Source: Amphibalanus amphitrite (Eukaryota > Arthropoda > Thecostraca > Balanomorpha > Balanidae). From it: a stretch of 64,000 nucleotides of DNA. The position numbers were made by a program, and so were the translations under genes. Position 1 is the stretch's first letter. Each line of letters opens with the position of its first letter. Shown in pieces: positions 11,087 through 22,200 of this stretch. Under the pieces are notes generated by a model. It was not told the DNA's origin, made no database searches, and saw nothing but the letters and a program-made list of their open reading frames with translations. The DNA is taken from assembly GCF_019059575.1 (NCBI RefSeq), contig NW_024881700.1, forward strand, positions 248,001-312,000. Direction: 5' to 3'.

Positions 11087-13400
11087 GTAGGAAGGTACCT
11101 ACTTGCACACCAGAAAGAATGGTTACATAAGATGTACCTACCTAAATATGCCTAAAATGGGATAGTCCTGGACCTTTCATAGCTGAAAAAAGACTATTAA
11201 AAGAGACTAAGACCATTTTTTCTGTTTAGAATTAAAGTATTAACAGAGCAAAAGAGGAACAAGAAATTAGAAAACACTGGCTTGGCAAGGTATCTAAGTA
11301 CTTACACAGCTGAAACACTCAACACTCCATGAAAGTTTAGATAAATGACTAAAAATCAAGACCATGTTGAGCATAACAAAGACTCATCACAGACATCAGC
11401 CCCTCTACCTGTCATGTTCAACATTGACATGACGCAAATTTGAAGCCCAGCGAACACCCAGAATGAGAAGAAGGGAACTTTCCATTCATAATAACAAGAA
11501 GTTTCAACACTAAGTAGGCATGTAGCTACATAATAAAGAACATAGAACAACATCTCTTTTACCACTCAAGCTAATTCAACTCAGTTTCAATGCATAATTA
11601 ATGCAGCAAGAATGTATTGGTATGATTAATGATACATAACTGGCGCACCCTCGAAATAAAAAACTGGCTAGCCTCAAACAAGAAATGCTTAAACGGGGTA
11701 GTACATCAAAGGGTAAGAGCTGAATCCTTACCTCTCTTTCCCCTCAGTGACTTTCAGTTTTCAGAGCTTATTTGATAAATCGCAGCCGTACTAAAATAAC
11801 AACCAAACAACACACACGCCAGCTTCGGAAACAAGATGGCGTCTTGCGCCAACAAAACGGGTGGCGATGGAATTTTGTTAGGGGGATATCGTCCCGGTTC
11901 TTCCCATGTATTATTCGCCAATCAGCTTAACACTACCGGTGACGTCACTGGAGGACCGCCAATCGGGGCCGGCCGGCCGGCCGGCCGGGCCCGTAGCAAC
12001 TAGCAGGCCAAACGCAGACGTTTTCAGAAAAGCGTAAGCCGTATAGATACAGTCGTGGATGGAGTTTTGCTGTGATTCGGCTCTCCAAGAGTGCGTCAGG
12101 GTACCAGGACCCGGACAAAGGTCATAGTGAACCGGCATCTGATAAAATCCGCTCACCACTTAGCAGCCGACTTCGACCCTTCACCCTCGTAAAACACAAA
12201 AGCCTGCCGGTCATCAATCCACCTGCATCTCTGCATCTGCTTACTACCTATATCGACCAGTTACTGCAGCCATTTTGGAGCGGCTCACGGCCCATAACAC
12301 ACCGGGCGTGCGCTTGTGGCACGGCTGAGAGTAGCCGATCTCCACTTGAACCGCTAGCAGTGTATACCGCTAGTAGTTCACCTCTCGTTGTGAGAGGGAG
12401 TGAAAGGATTGTCAAGGCAGAGACTACCATCCGCCACCGTCGGCACCACACAACTCCAAGGGAGGAGGAGACTCCCGATGTGGGCCCGTGTCGGTAGCTC
12501 TGAGCTTGACTAGGATGAACGAGTTACCGATCGTGGATCGTACTGATTTATTGAACTTGTTTGTTTTGTTTGTTTGTTTTGTTGGGTTAGGCCCTTTCGG
12601 TCGACAAGACCATTGCAGAGCCGGAAGGATGATAGGAATTAGGGGGAGACATTGGTCTGGGCAGGCACCCTAGTGAGTCGCCGGGGCTGAGCCCGTCCGA
12701 AGACAGGCCACCCAGCCCCAAGGCACTCACTGCACCCGGCTACGGGGTGCGCTCCCTCGGGGGCAGCGGTGCCGCTCCAAGGGAGCAGCCCGCATGAGAT
12801 AAAGTTGCCTGCCCAGCCCAGAAGGGGGTTGTGGCGTGGAGGAGAAGGATTTCAGTATCCTTAGGATAGAAGCACGGACAGGTGATTTATTGAACAAAAA
12901 TTGGCACACTATATTTCTAGCAAGGCTACCTTGCATAGGTAGTTTCAGCGTCTAAATGGTAATATTACAAATTACAGTGACAGTTGGACAAAGAAAAATT
13001 ACTCCACACCTGCGCTCCTAGATTACCCTCTTAAGGCGTGACAATACAACGGCTACGGTTACAAGAGATAACATATAAGGCAGAAAACAATCACAAGACA
13101 TATGTGTCAATCAATCACTGACATCTGCGTGCATCAAAAGGATTTACTAGTTTACGACGCCGCCGCTGGGTTGCACACGCTACGGCGCCGTCGCTAGCAA
13201 CGGAGCGCTGTTGCACCCGCTACACGCTAGCCGCCGGTGATAAGCGCTAACCACTGAGTGCGCGTGGCCGACTGCCGCCCCGATGGCGCTGGCCCCCGGC
13301 ACCGGCGCGGCGCTGCTGACCCATGGAGGGGGGTGGGGGTGGGGGCTGATAATTAGTTGAGCCGGAATTGGGATAGAAGCCGGTATGGGATTGGGATAGA
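11087..13400. repeat. Intergenic repeats, including a SINE-like GTTGGGTTAGGCC core
   Basis: Between the two minus-strand genes. 11940-11990 carries a CCGG-rich run. 12072-12497 is open for 141 codons on plus but resembles nothing I recognise and is followed by (TTTG)n and TTTTGTTGGGTTAGGCC at about 12576; the same string recurs at about 16829-16846, which suggests a SINE family. The rest is unassigned. Confidence 0.4.
11732..11870 (-). promoter_or_regulatory. Candidate non-coding first exon and promoter of the SR factor gene
   Basis: Reading the minus strand, a stretch ending GAAAGAGAG|GTAAGG gives a good 5' splice site at 11730-11731, and no coding exon of the gene lies upstream of 7688. 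Close by, CAAGATGGCGTC (plus strand, about 11832) resembles the YY1 motif common in housekeeping promoters, here in the reverse orientation to the gene. The first intron would then run from 11731 to 7689 and would contain the 7813-11086 element. Inference only; transcript data would decide it. Confidence 0.35.
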
Positions 13401-13414
13401 AGCTCAGCGAGACT

Positions 13415-14345
13415 AAGGGATTGTGTGGTGCCTTCGGTACGCCCCTCAAAATCACCCGTGTAGGGCCCTCATGGCCGCCGGTTATGAAGCCTTTGGAGGC
13501 ACTGGTGTGGGCCCTCACAGGTACCGGTGTGATGCTCTCAGAGGCATGCGCCCACAGCGGCACCCAGAGGTGCCGCTGTGGGCCCTCAGAGGCGCCGGTG
13601 AGGATCCTCACAGTTGCCGTTGTGGGCCCTCAGAGACACTGCAGTGTGGGGTTGTCACAGTCGGGTGTGGGACCCTTAGAGCTGCTGGCTCGAACCCTTT
13701 ACAGGCCGACAGGGGCTCTCAGAGACCGACAAGGGGCTCTCAAGAGGGGTCTGCGGTGCCTTCGGGAGCCCTGTGGAGTCCTTAGAGACCAGCAAGGTAC
13801 ACTCAGACGCCAGTGGGGCCCTCAGAGTCGTCGGTGTGGGGCCTCAAAAGTCACCGGTGAGTGGCCATCCGATGTGGCTCCGGCGTTGAGCCCCCAGAGC
13901 CGCAGATATATGGCCTTAAGAAGTACTGGTTTCGGGACCTCATTCAGGGGTGCCGGTTGCACTCAGAGGTGGCAGTGTTGGGCCCTCAGCTAGGCACCGG
14001 TGTGGGGCATTCACAGCCGCCGGTGAGGGCCCTCGCAGGCGCCGTTGTGGGGGCCTTCAACCATTGGTTTAGCTGGTCATCGCAGGCGTGTGTGGAACCT
14101 CAGAGCTGCTGGTCCCTGATAGGCCGGTAAGGGCCCTCAGAGTCCGGCAAGTAGCCCTCAGAGGTCGCCTAAGCCCTGAGAAGCCGGCAAGGAGCCCTCA
14201 AAGGCCAACAAGGGACACTAAAAAGCCGGTGTGGGGCTCTTATGGAGATAAGTGTGGCTCTTCGGAGCACATAAGGTGTTCTTCCGAGCCCTGTGGGGCC
14301 CTTCTGAGTCGAAAGATGCCAGCATGGACCCTCAGCCGCCAATTG
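13415..14345 (+). repeat. GC-rich degenerate array A (GGCCCTCAGAGRCCGG units)
   Basis: Dozens of imperfect copies of a short unit with GGCCCTCAGAG followed by a variable GCCGGTGTGGG-like part. The same unit type builds array C (about 56900-57440) and a related one builds array B (36440-37140). The long open frames here (143-190 codons) are by-products of a repeat poor in AT, not genes. Confidence 0.75.
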
Positions 14346-16094
14346 GCGTCGCAAGGCCCCTCTGGCCCGAGAGGCCCCCTGATCCGATGGGGGCACGTGC
14401 CCCCTGCATCCCCTCCCCCCGGTGCAGATAGAGAATGCAATCGGCGGTGCGGAACACAACAATTGCAATCGTTCCTCCTCCCGTCGCGAGGTCGCCCATC
14501 CGACCCATATCCCATCCCATGATTGTCAACCCTGGGGCTCGGGTCGGCAATGTACCGGCAAGGAAATCAGCTCTAGGTGAGTAAAAAAGTTATTAAGAGT
14601 GATTAGTTGTCGTTACGTTCGTCGTTCAGTAATAACAACTATACGGTGCCAAATGTTACCCGACGTACAGCTTGGAGCCGGGCGCCGCCCGGTCTCCACC
14701 AGTGACGTCACGCTAATGCTTAGCGACCGGTCCATTGGAAATCGCGGGATGATTCTACCTCTCTTATACGGCCTTGGTTATTCCCGAGGAAAAATACAAC
14801 CATTTGCAAATCACACAAATCCTTCATTCGCATATTTATTTGAGATCTCTGCTGGCTTTTTTCATGTAACGAGCTGCAAATTTAAAAATAATTTACTCTG
14901 AAGTGCACTATGCATAGACCCTTATTTTGTTCAACCGCATTCCAATTTGTAGGAAGGGTCAAAATCTAGAGCCGAAGCGTATCTCGGTGTGGAGCGACGG
15001 GCCGGAAAACCACTACCAGTACCGCCGTAGAACGAACGTTCTACGGCGTTCGTAGAACGTTACGGTAGAACGTTACGTTCTAGCCGTAGATCGGCGTAGA
15101 ACGATCTTTTACTACGCCGCAGTGCCCAGGCGCTGCGGAAGTCCTGGATTAAATCTTGGACCTGCGGAACCCAGGTCCTGGATTTTATTTGGCTTCCGAC
15201 CCGTCGTGCAAACAGCGGCGGGCAGTGGCTCCCGGTTAATCCAGGACCGCCCCTCGATTGGGTGCTTTCGGCTTTGTGCTTAAGTTTTACAACCGTTATG
15301 TCGACAGTTACTGATAGGTACCTAAAGGAAGGCACAAAGCCGAATAGCTCCCGATACCGTATTTTTTATTTTTATCTTTTCGGCTAACATGAGAATGAGA
15401 GCAGCAATATTACTTTTTATTATTTGCATAGTGTCTCTCAAAATAGTCCTCAAAACCATTACAATGAACACAATGTATTTCATTCGGGGTGACCGTCTAC
15501 AGATGCGTTCAGCTTCATTCACATGCCTTCGCAATATATAGATCGAACTGCGCGTGGATTGTCAAACAGCTGAACGGCACATTTTATGGCATTATATATC
15601 GGCGTCATGGTCAAATACAATAGCAAATGGTACAGATGTGACAAATAATAAATTCGACTCTGCAGCGGCCTTCATAAATCATAATACATTCGGCAAGTCT
15701 AGGGACATTCCACCGTCTCAAAATTGGTCGTCTTCAAAAGCTTTGCTGAAATCGAAGGAGGCATAAGCACAACATCAAAAAGTGGTAGGTATGTACTTTC
15801 GATATAACGTACCGCATTCCACAAGACAACCTGAACGACGAGCCAACTCACTTCGTGTTCTAAAGCTCCCAACTACGTAGTTAAAACATTTCTTCAATAA
15901 GCGACCTGAGAGATTTAAATAACAAAGAACACAATAGTCTCGACATCGAGTAAATAAAACACATTGCAAATGAAACGCTCATCTATGTTTACCTAAACGT
16001 TCACCATCTGACGTTCAGTGAAGCGTCCCTTGCATATGAAAAGTAAAGTACTGTCAGAGATGTCTTCCATGAATCCAACGTGTCGTGGGTCGGA
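14346..16094. other. Intergenic stretch between array A and DNAL1
   Basis: No gene recognised. A local run at about 15020-15110 repeats CGTAGAACG several times in both orientations (a small palindromic repeat cluster). The remainder is AT-rich and includes the DNAL1 3' flank. Confidence 0.5.
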
Positions 16095-16204
16095 TCAGTG
16101 CATTATAACTGGAGCCCCATCCAGGCGCTTGATGCTGGGTAGCCTCTTGATGGCCTCTTCTCGCCAGGTACCCTCCGCTGCGTACCTCTCCTCCAGCGGG
16201 TTCC
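16095..16204 (-). CDS. DNAL1: DNAL1 last coding exon
   Basis: Residues 151-186 and a TGA stop at 16095-16097: [20 protein letters not shown], then [16 protein letters not shown]. Acceptor TTCCGCAG|GGA. The usual acidic C-terminal tail of the vertebrate protein is missing; the protein ends soon after the RLDG motif. Confidence 0.94.
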
Positions 16205-19200
16205 CTGCGGAACACGGTGAGTCGGATACATCAGGCGCGATTGACGGCAGGTAGGTAATGTCGCTGCACTGAATTTAAACTCGGGAGCACTCGCATGAAA
16301 TGGCGTACGGGGCGGTTCTTTGGGGACAAACAGCGACTTTATAGCTCGATCGAGGCCTAGTCCTCATCCGCGTACAGATGCGGGAAAGGGCCAGGTATCG
16401 CTAAACTGAAACGGTGCCACAATTGCGGCGTCAACGGTACGGCAACCATACACCTACTTTTGTAGTCACTGCACTGTCGACGTGGATAAGCGAATCTCAT
16501 TTTTACAGTTTGGGAGTCGTTCACTATATGAACATCAATATACGTACCAACAAACTTGACTAAAAATGTACAAATGTTCACTTGATTAAAAAAGCGTTAG
16601 GACTTACCCACAAAGACAAGGTCGACCAAATTCGGCAGCTCGTTCAGCTTTGTGAACTCCGACCAATCTTTGACGATGTTATTTGACATGTACAAGACAG
16701 CAAGTTTTCTAAGTGCGTTGATCCCTTTCATTCGTTCTATATTATTGTAAGAGATCCAGAGTTCTTCCAATGTATCAGCAACGACCTCCTGAAAATGCAT
16801 AATTAGAGCCATAATTAGAGCTTGTTTTGTTGGGTTAGGCCTAATTGGTCTGTTTAGACCATTTAGGATCGTGGTTCTAGTACCTTAGAGAGGATAAAGT
16901 GGTGGCATTTTGAGGTGAGCGGACCAACGGTCGTGTGTCGCACTCACAAACACATTTTTTCATGTTTATTTTCCAGACCCTGAGGAAGCTATTGCCTAAA
17001 GCCTGTTAAAGCCAAACATCGGGCAATTGATGAGTCTATTTTTTAACGATTAACAACTAACGATTTACGATTCGACATTTTATGACCAGTTCTAGAGACT
17101 AGAATAACGATTTACAAAAGCTCTTCGCTGCATTTCCTTTCTCGACTGAACCGATTCCGTCTTCGAAGAGCGTTTCGCCTGGGACGGGACAACCAGTCGT
17201 TAAATGGTTAACCCTATTCCTGGCGGGGGGGGGGGGGCCTCAGGAGCCCCCCCCTGAGGTTTTTTGGTTATATCTCCCAAACGCGTTGAGCTAGGAAGCT
17301 CAAATTTTGTGACTTTTCCTAAAAGGCTTCTACGCAACGTGTCTGAAAATTTTGAGTTGATCTGACCTCAGGTCAGGTCACCAGAGGCGGTTTGGTGACG
17401 CTACCTCAGAAAAGTTTGCAATCACACCAGAGCTAGAGTTTTTGACCGATCAATTTCTTCTCTTCAGGGTTTAGTTAGGGTACCAGTATGTGCAATTTGT
17501 ATATCTCGGAATTTTGATATCGGTGACCTAAGGTCAGGTCAATTTCGCGACCTCCCCATTATAAGTCAATGGGGGAAAAATCAACTCCCTGTTTTTACCA
17601 CTAAAACGGGTCGGAATGGCCCCATATACCATACATGACTTCATATACGATCAACCTTCACTACCTTGAGGTCTGTTTTGCTGTTGGGCAGCTGTGAGGT
17701 CATGTGACGTCATCAAAGGTCACCAAAGGTTTTTGGCCAATAACTCCGTACAGGAACAAGATACAGACGCGTGGATGGTCTCATTGTGTTCAGCTCGTCA
17801 AGACGCATCGAATGATATACATGATGACCTCGAGGTCACGTGACCTGAGGTCAACCTATGACCTTGACCTTTCGAGGTCAACATATATATCATTCGATGC
17901 GGATTGACGAGAGGATCACGATGATGCCCTTAGTTTGTTCCTATCTTGACTAATTCGAAAGTTATTCGAGAAAAACTCTCCATATCTAGTGCCGCCATTT
18001 TGACTTTTTCGACCCCTGTGACGTCATCTTTGACCTGACCTGAAAATGACCTTAGTAAAAATTGTAGATCTTGGCCGTGCGTATCCGATGCCGTTTACCG
18101 CTTGTCGCTATCTTGCTTCGTTCTCGAGATCTCAGGGGGGGGGGGGCCGAATCGGCCCCCCCCCCGCCAGTTTCTTGTCCCGGCGGAGCCCGCCAGGAAT
18201 AGGGTTAAAACGGCCACCCCGAAGGACTACTCGTTCCCGCTGGAGCTGCCATCCAGGCTCCATCGGTTGTCCGGGTACAGTGCCAGTCAGTCCGGAACAG
18301 GATAAGCTTGCGTTCGGCATCTGGAAAATGAGGGATAATTTACCGGGATCACCGGTAATTATTTGGTATTGCAGGGACCATCGATGCAATTAGTCAAGTT
18401 TTTACCGGTAATTATTTGGTATTGCAGGGACCATCGATGCTTGCCTCGCTAATGGTTCCGTTGTAATGTCTATTGTCCGTTGTTGGTCCGTTGTGCACAT
18501 TGACAGCCTAAAATACCGATTGATCCCGGTGTTCCGAGAAAATTATCACTCATTTTCCAGATGCCGAATACACGCCAAGAATGATAGTGTGCTTGAGAAG
18601 AATGGAGTAAGCTGAAGGATAAGAACGGGTTAACACTGATGATTTAGAGGACCGATGTGGTTTCTCGCTCGTCCAAGGAAGAGGGCCGTTACAACTCTTT
18701 GATGTCTTGATTGATTGCTTGATTGTTTGATCTCGTTGATAGCCGAAACTACAGCACCGAGCAAGCCAAACATTAACTGGGCTGTGACCGCTGTAACACA
18801 TTGTTCTTGTTGACGCTAAAGAGCAACGAAGGGCGAGGAGGCATGGCATATCTCAAGTCATCAATGCACACGCTACACCACTCCATGAGAACAGCACGGA
18901 AACATCAAAACGAGAATCACAGCACGAAAAAAATAACGATGGTTATTATATGCGACCACAAATGAGCGACTGGTTCATCAGTAACTACCCGTTATTCATT
19001 TGTAGCGATAACTGGTGAATTTGTGCAACACTCCATTGCTCATCGACATGCATATTGCATATACTTACTAGGCCAGTAAAACTTTTGATGCAATTCCGTC
19101 CCAAGGAGAGTATCTTCAGGTTCTTGAGGGCATTCAGGTTTGCAATTTTTTCAATGGCGTTGGTTGAAAGCGACAGTTTCCTGAAAACATTTCTTGAATA

Positions 19201-22200
19201 TATTACCAAACATTTTATTGCATCTACAATAACGACTATTTATAGGTACAATCGCTTAGAAACGCAACGAAATCGGAATTTTTAATTTTGCGGGAAACGA
19301 AATATATAACCGAGACTTTATTGGTTGGCACACAAAATAGTAATTGAGAGCAAGCAAAATGAGTCACTATAAAGAATAGACACTCACAGCGGCGTATTTA
19401 GAAAATCGCGAAGGGGGGGGCCAAGGGTTTGGAGGGCGCCACCTCACCCAAGGAGGGCGCCATACGGTCGCGAGATAAAAAATCACTCAACGGGGGGGGG
19501 GGGGGTTGGGAGGCGTTTTTTACCATGCCACCAGTTTTTTTTTGCGTAACCTCGTATAGGTCGTGCTGCATTGATTTTGCATCGTGTGTATTCTTTATAC
19601 TCCAGGTCACAAAAGGTCAAGTGGTCTTGAAATGCTGCGCCGAAGGCGCGCGAAATTTTTGAAAACAACCTTTTCCTCCGCTTTTTAGGCACGCCTTTTA
19701 TACGATCACTGTTCAAAGCTCCTCTCGCTCTTTTACCAAATTTGAAGGTATAAAAAATACCTAAGGTTTGGTCGGGCCGCTGCCACACAAACTGTATAGA
19801 AAGCTTGGCTCATGGGTGTCGATGTATAAAAGTTTATTGGCGGTGGCATATCTACGCACCAGATCACCGTATCGGATTGATACCGGAGCGCGAGATGCGT
19901 AAACATCATCCAAATTACCTCAGACCAGCCTTCATAGCCTTCTCACAGGTGCATACAGTGTACCCACATAACCAGTTTCAATCACCGAAACTTCAGATGC
20001 CTGCTGTTGCGGCCGAACCTGTTGACAATACTTAATCGTAATACATATAGATGCCATGATGCACGTAAAGTAGGATCAATCCGTTAAGACCAAAGACGTG
20101 TTTTATGCATCGTAGAGCGTAGATAGTTTTGGTAGGTATAGGTACTTCATTCATTGTGCTGAATGCACGTTCATTTGTGGCAGTTTTCACAGGCAAGACA
20201 TCAACTATGTGCAATAGAACGACTAAGTTGAAGAACATGCCAAAGGAGTAAATAAATGATAGGAGGGCAGCGATCAACGGATGTTGCCAATAGGTAGAAG
20301 GGCTGCGATCCACAGGAGGGCGCTAATAGGTAGAAGAGCCCCGATCAACATCCCGAGTTTCGACAGTAGGGCACCGATAGGTAGGAAGTTGGCGAGCAGC
20401 AGGAGGGCGCCAATGGATAGAAGGGCAGCGATCAACAGGAGGGCACCAATAGGTAGGAGGGCCCCGATCAACAATCAACAGGAGGGCGCCACCAGGTAAG
20501 AGGGTGGCGAGGAACAGGAGAGCACCAATAGGAGGGTGGCGATCAACAAGAGGTCGCCAATAGGTGGGAGGGCGGTCATCAACTGCAAGTCGCCAATGAG
20601 CGGAAGGGTGACGATTAAAATGGGGGTGGCAATGGTGAGGAGGGCGCCTTTGCTCAAGAGGATGACACGAACAGGAGGGCGTCTGTGCGGAGGGCGCTGG
20701 TCAACAGGAAGGTGCCAGTAGATAGGAGGGCGGTGATCAACAGGAAGGTGCCAGTGGTTAGGAGGGCGGCGATCAACACGAGGGCGCCAATAGGAGAAGG
20801 GCCCCGATTAGCATTCAACAGGAAGGACTAGGGAACCAATAGGTAGGAGGGCGGCACTGAACAAGAGGGTGCCAAAAGGGAGAAAGGCGGCCTTCAAAAT
20901 TTCACATGAGGGCGCAATAGGTAGAAGAGCGCCAATAATTATGAGGACGCCGATCAGCAGAAGGGCGGCAATGTGTAGCAGGGTGGCGACCTACAGGAGG
21001 GCGCCTTCGGGTGAGAGGGCGCTTATTTACAGGACAGCGGCTTACATAGGCGACCACCGTTACGCTTAGAGAGCTACAGCCTACAAATGTGGTTGGAGGG
21101 CGCCCGAGGGAGCCCTCCAAGCGTATTTGGAGGGCGTATTTGGAATGGGCGTCCTCCGAGGGCGCCTTCCATCCGTATTTTCCCTGTAAACACATTCGCG
21201 ATTGGAGGGCGCCCTCCAGTCGCGATTGTTTTTCGATTCGATTATATCACAATTGCATTTGCGATTGGAGGGCGCCTTCGGCGCCCTCCAATCGCAAAGG
21301 GCGCCTTCGGCGCCCAAGGGGGGGGGGGCCATGGCCCAGTGGCCCCCCCCCTGCCTACGCCCCTGGACACTCAGAAAACACTTTGAGAACATTTTTGAAT
21401 AAGGGCTCATATGAGTGCCAAAACAGGGCTCAAATCTGTATGATTTTAAAATCGGGATCAGTTAGGCGCCCTTTTCGGGCTCAAAGTACATTAGCCCCGA
21501 AAGCGGCATCAGTTCGTCTTCCTTTTCGGGCTCAATTCGAGCTGCGTTTTAGGGCTCCATACGACATTCCGCCATTCCGTCTTTTGCTGTTTTCAGTGCC
21601 ATGTGTTGGTGTACCTACCGCCGTGATTTCAAAATGAATGGTAAGTTATTAGTTATCAGTTATCGCTATCTTTTAGAAAAAATCAAGATGTTGATGCTCA
21701 TGCCATTTTAATCCCTTATCAATTAAAATTGTGGTGGCATTTGTTCAGAAAAGGTCTGATCTACAATTGTGGCGCCGTTGATACGAATACGCACGGGTTT
21801 GATTATTCGTTTTTCTTGTATTTGCGCCACATGAAAGCATCATATCTGGATTCAGGATGTCAAATAGTGTAAGAATGTGCAAAAATTTTGTCTGGTTCTT
21901 CGTGATGATGTGATTGAAGCAATGCTTTCAAGGGTAGGTAAGGATTTTGTTACTTGTTCGTAATGGTTATCTTGATGCTCAACTAAAATTAATCCTAATC
22001 TTGCCTACTAACCTATTAAGTTAAACTTAGTACCAATACCTACCAACCTACAACCTATTTGGATCTTTCATATACTTATAACATGCTGCTGCTTCTGCTA
22101 ACATGCTGCGGAATGCTGGTTGACATGATGGAATGCTGGTATGACAGTGTTCCATGTTTCAGAATTTTAGGTGAATAACCTGTGGCGTGATACCGGGGTC

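Larger units (their letters stand above)
19387..21365. mobile_element. hAT-like non-autonomous element carrying a GGAGGGCG array
   Basis: 8-bp target duplication GACACTCA at 19379-19386 and 21366-21373. Ends CAGCGGCGTATTTAG and (complement) CAGGGGCGTAGGCAG match at most positions. Eight-base duplications and CAG ends are hAT traits. No transposase is present. The interior has G runs, a minisatellite-like array (about 20265-21060) and long hairpins near the right end. It lies in DNAL1 intron 2. Confidence 0.8.

Noticed and set aside
13180..14550. Several 100-190 codon frames on both strands
   Set aside because: They lie in a GC-rich degenerate tandem array with few stop-forming words and have no domain signature.
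17704..17907. A 67-codon frame shared almost exactly with 41036-41239
   Set aside because: Conservation comes from two copies of the same TTAA element; the frame is short, not seen in E1 or E2, and made of AGGTCA-rich DNA.
20281..21069. Frames such as [16 protein letters not shown] looking like membrane proteins
   Set aside because: The periodic peptide follows directly from the GGAGGGCG minisatellite.
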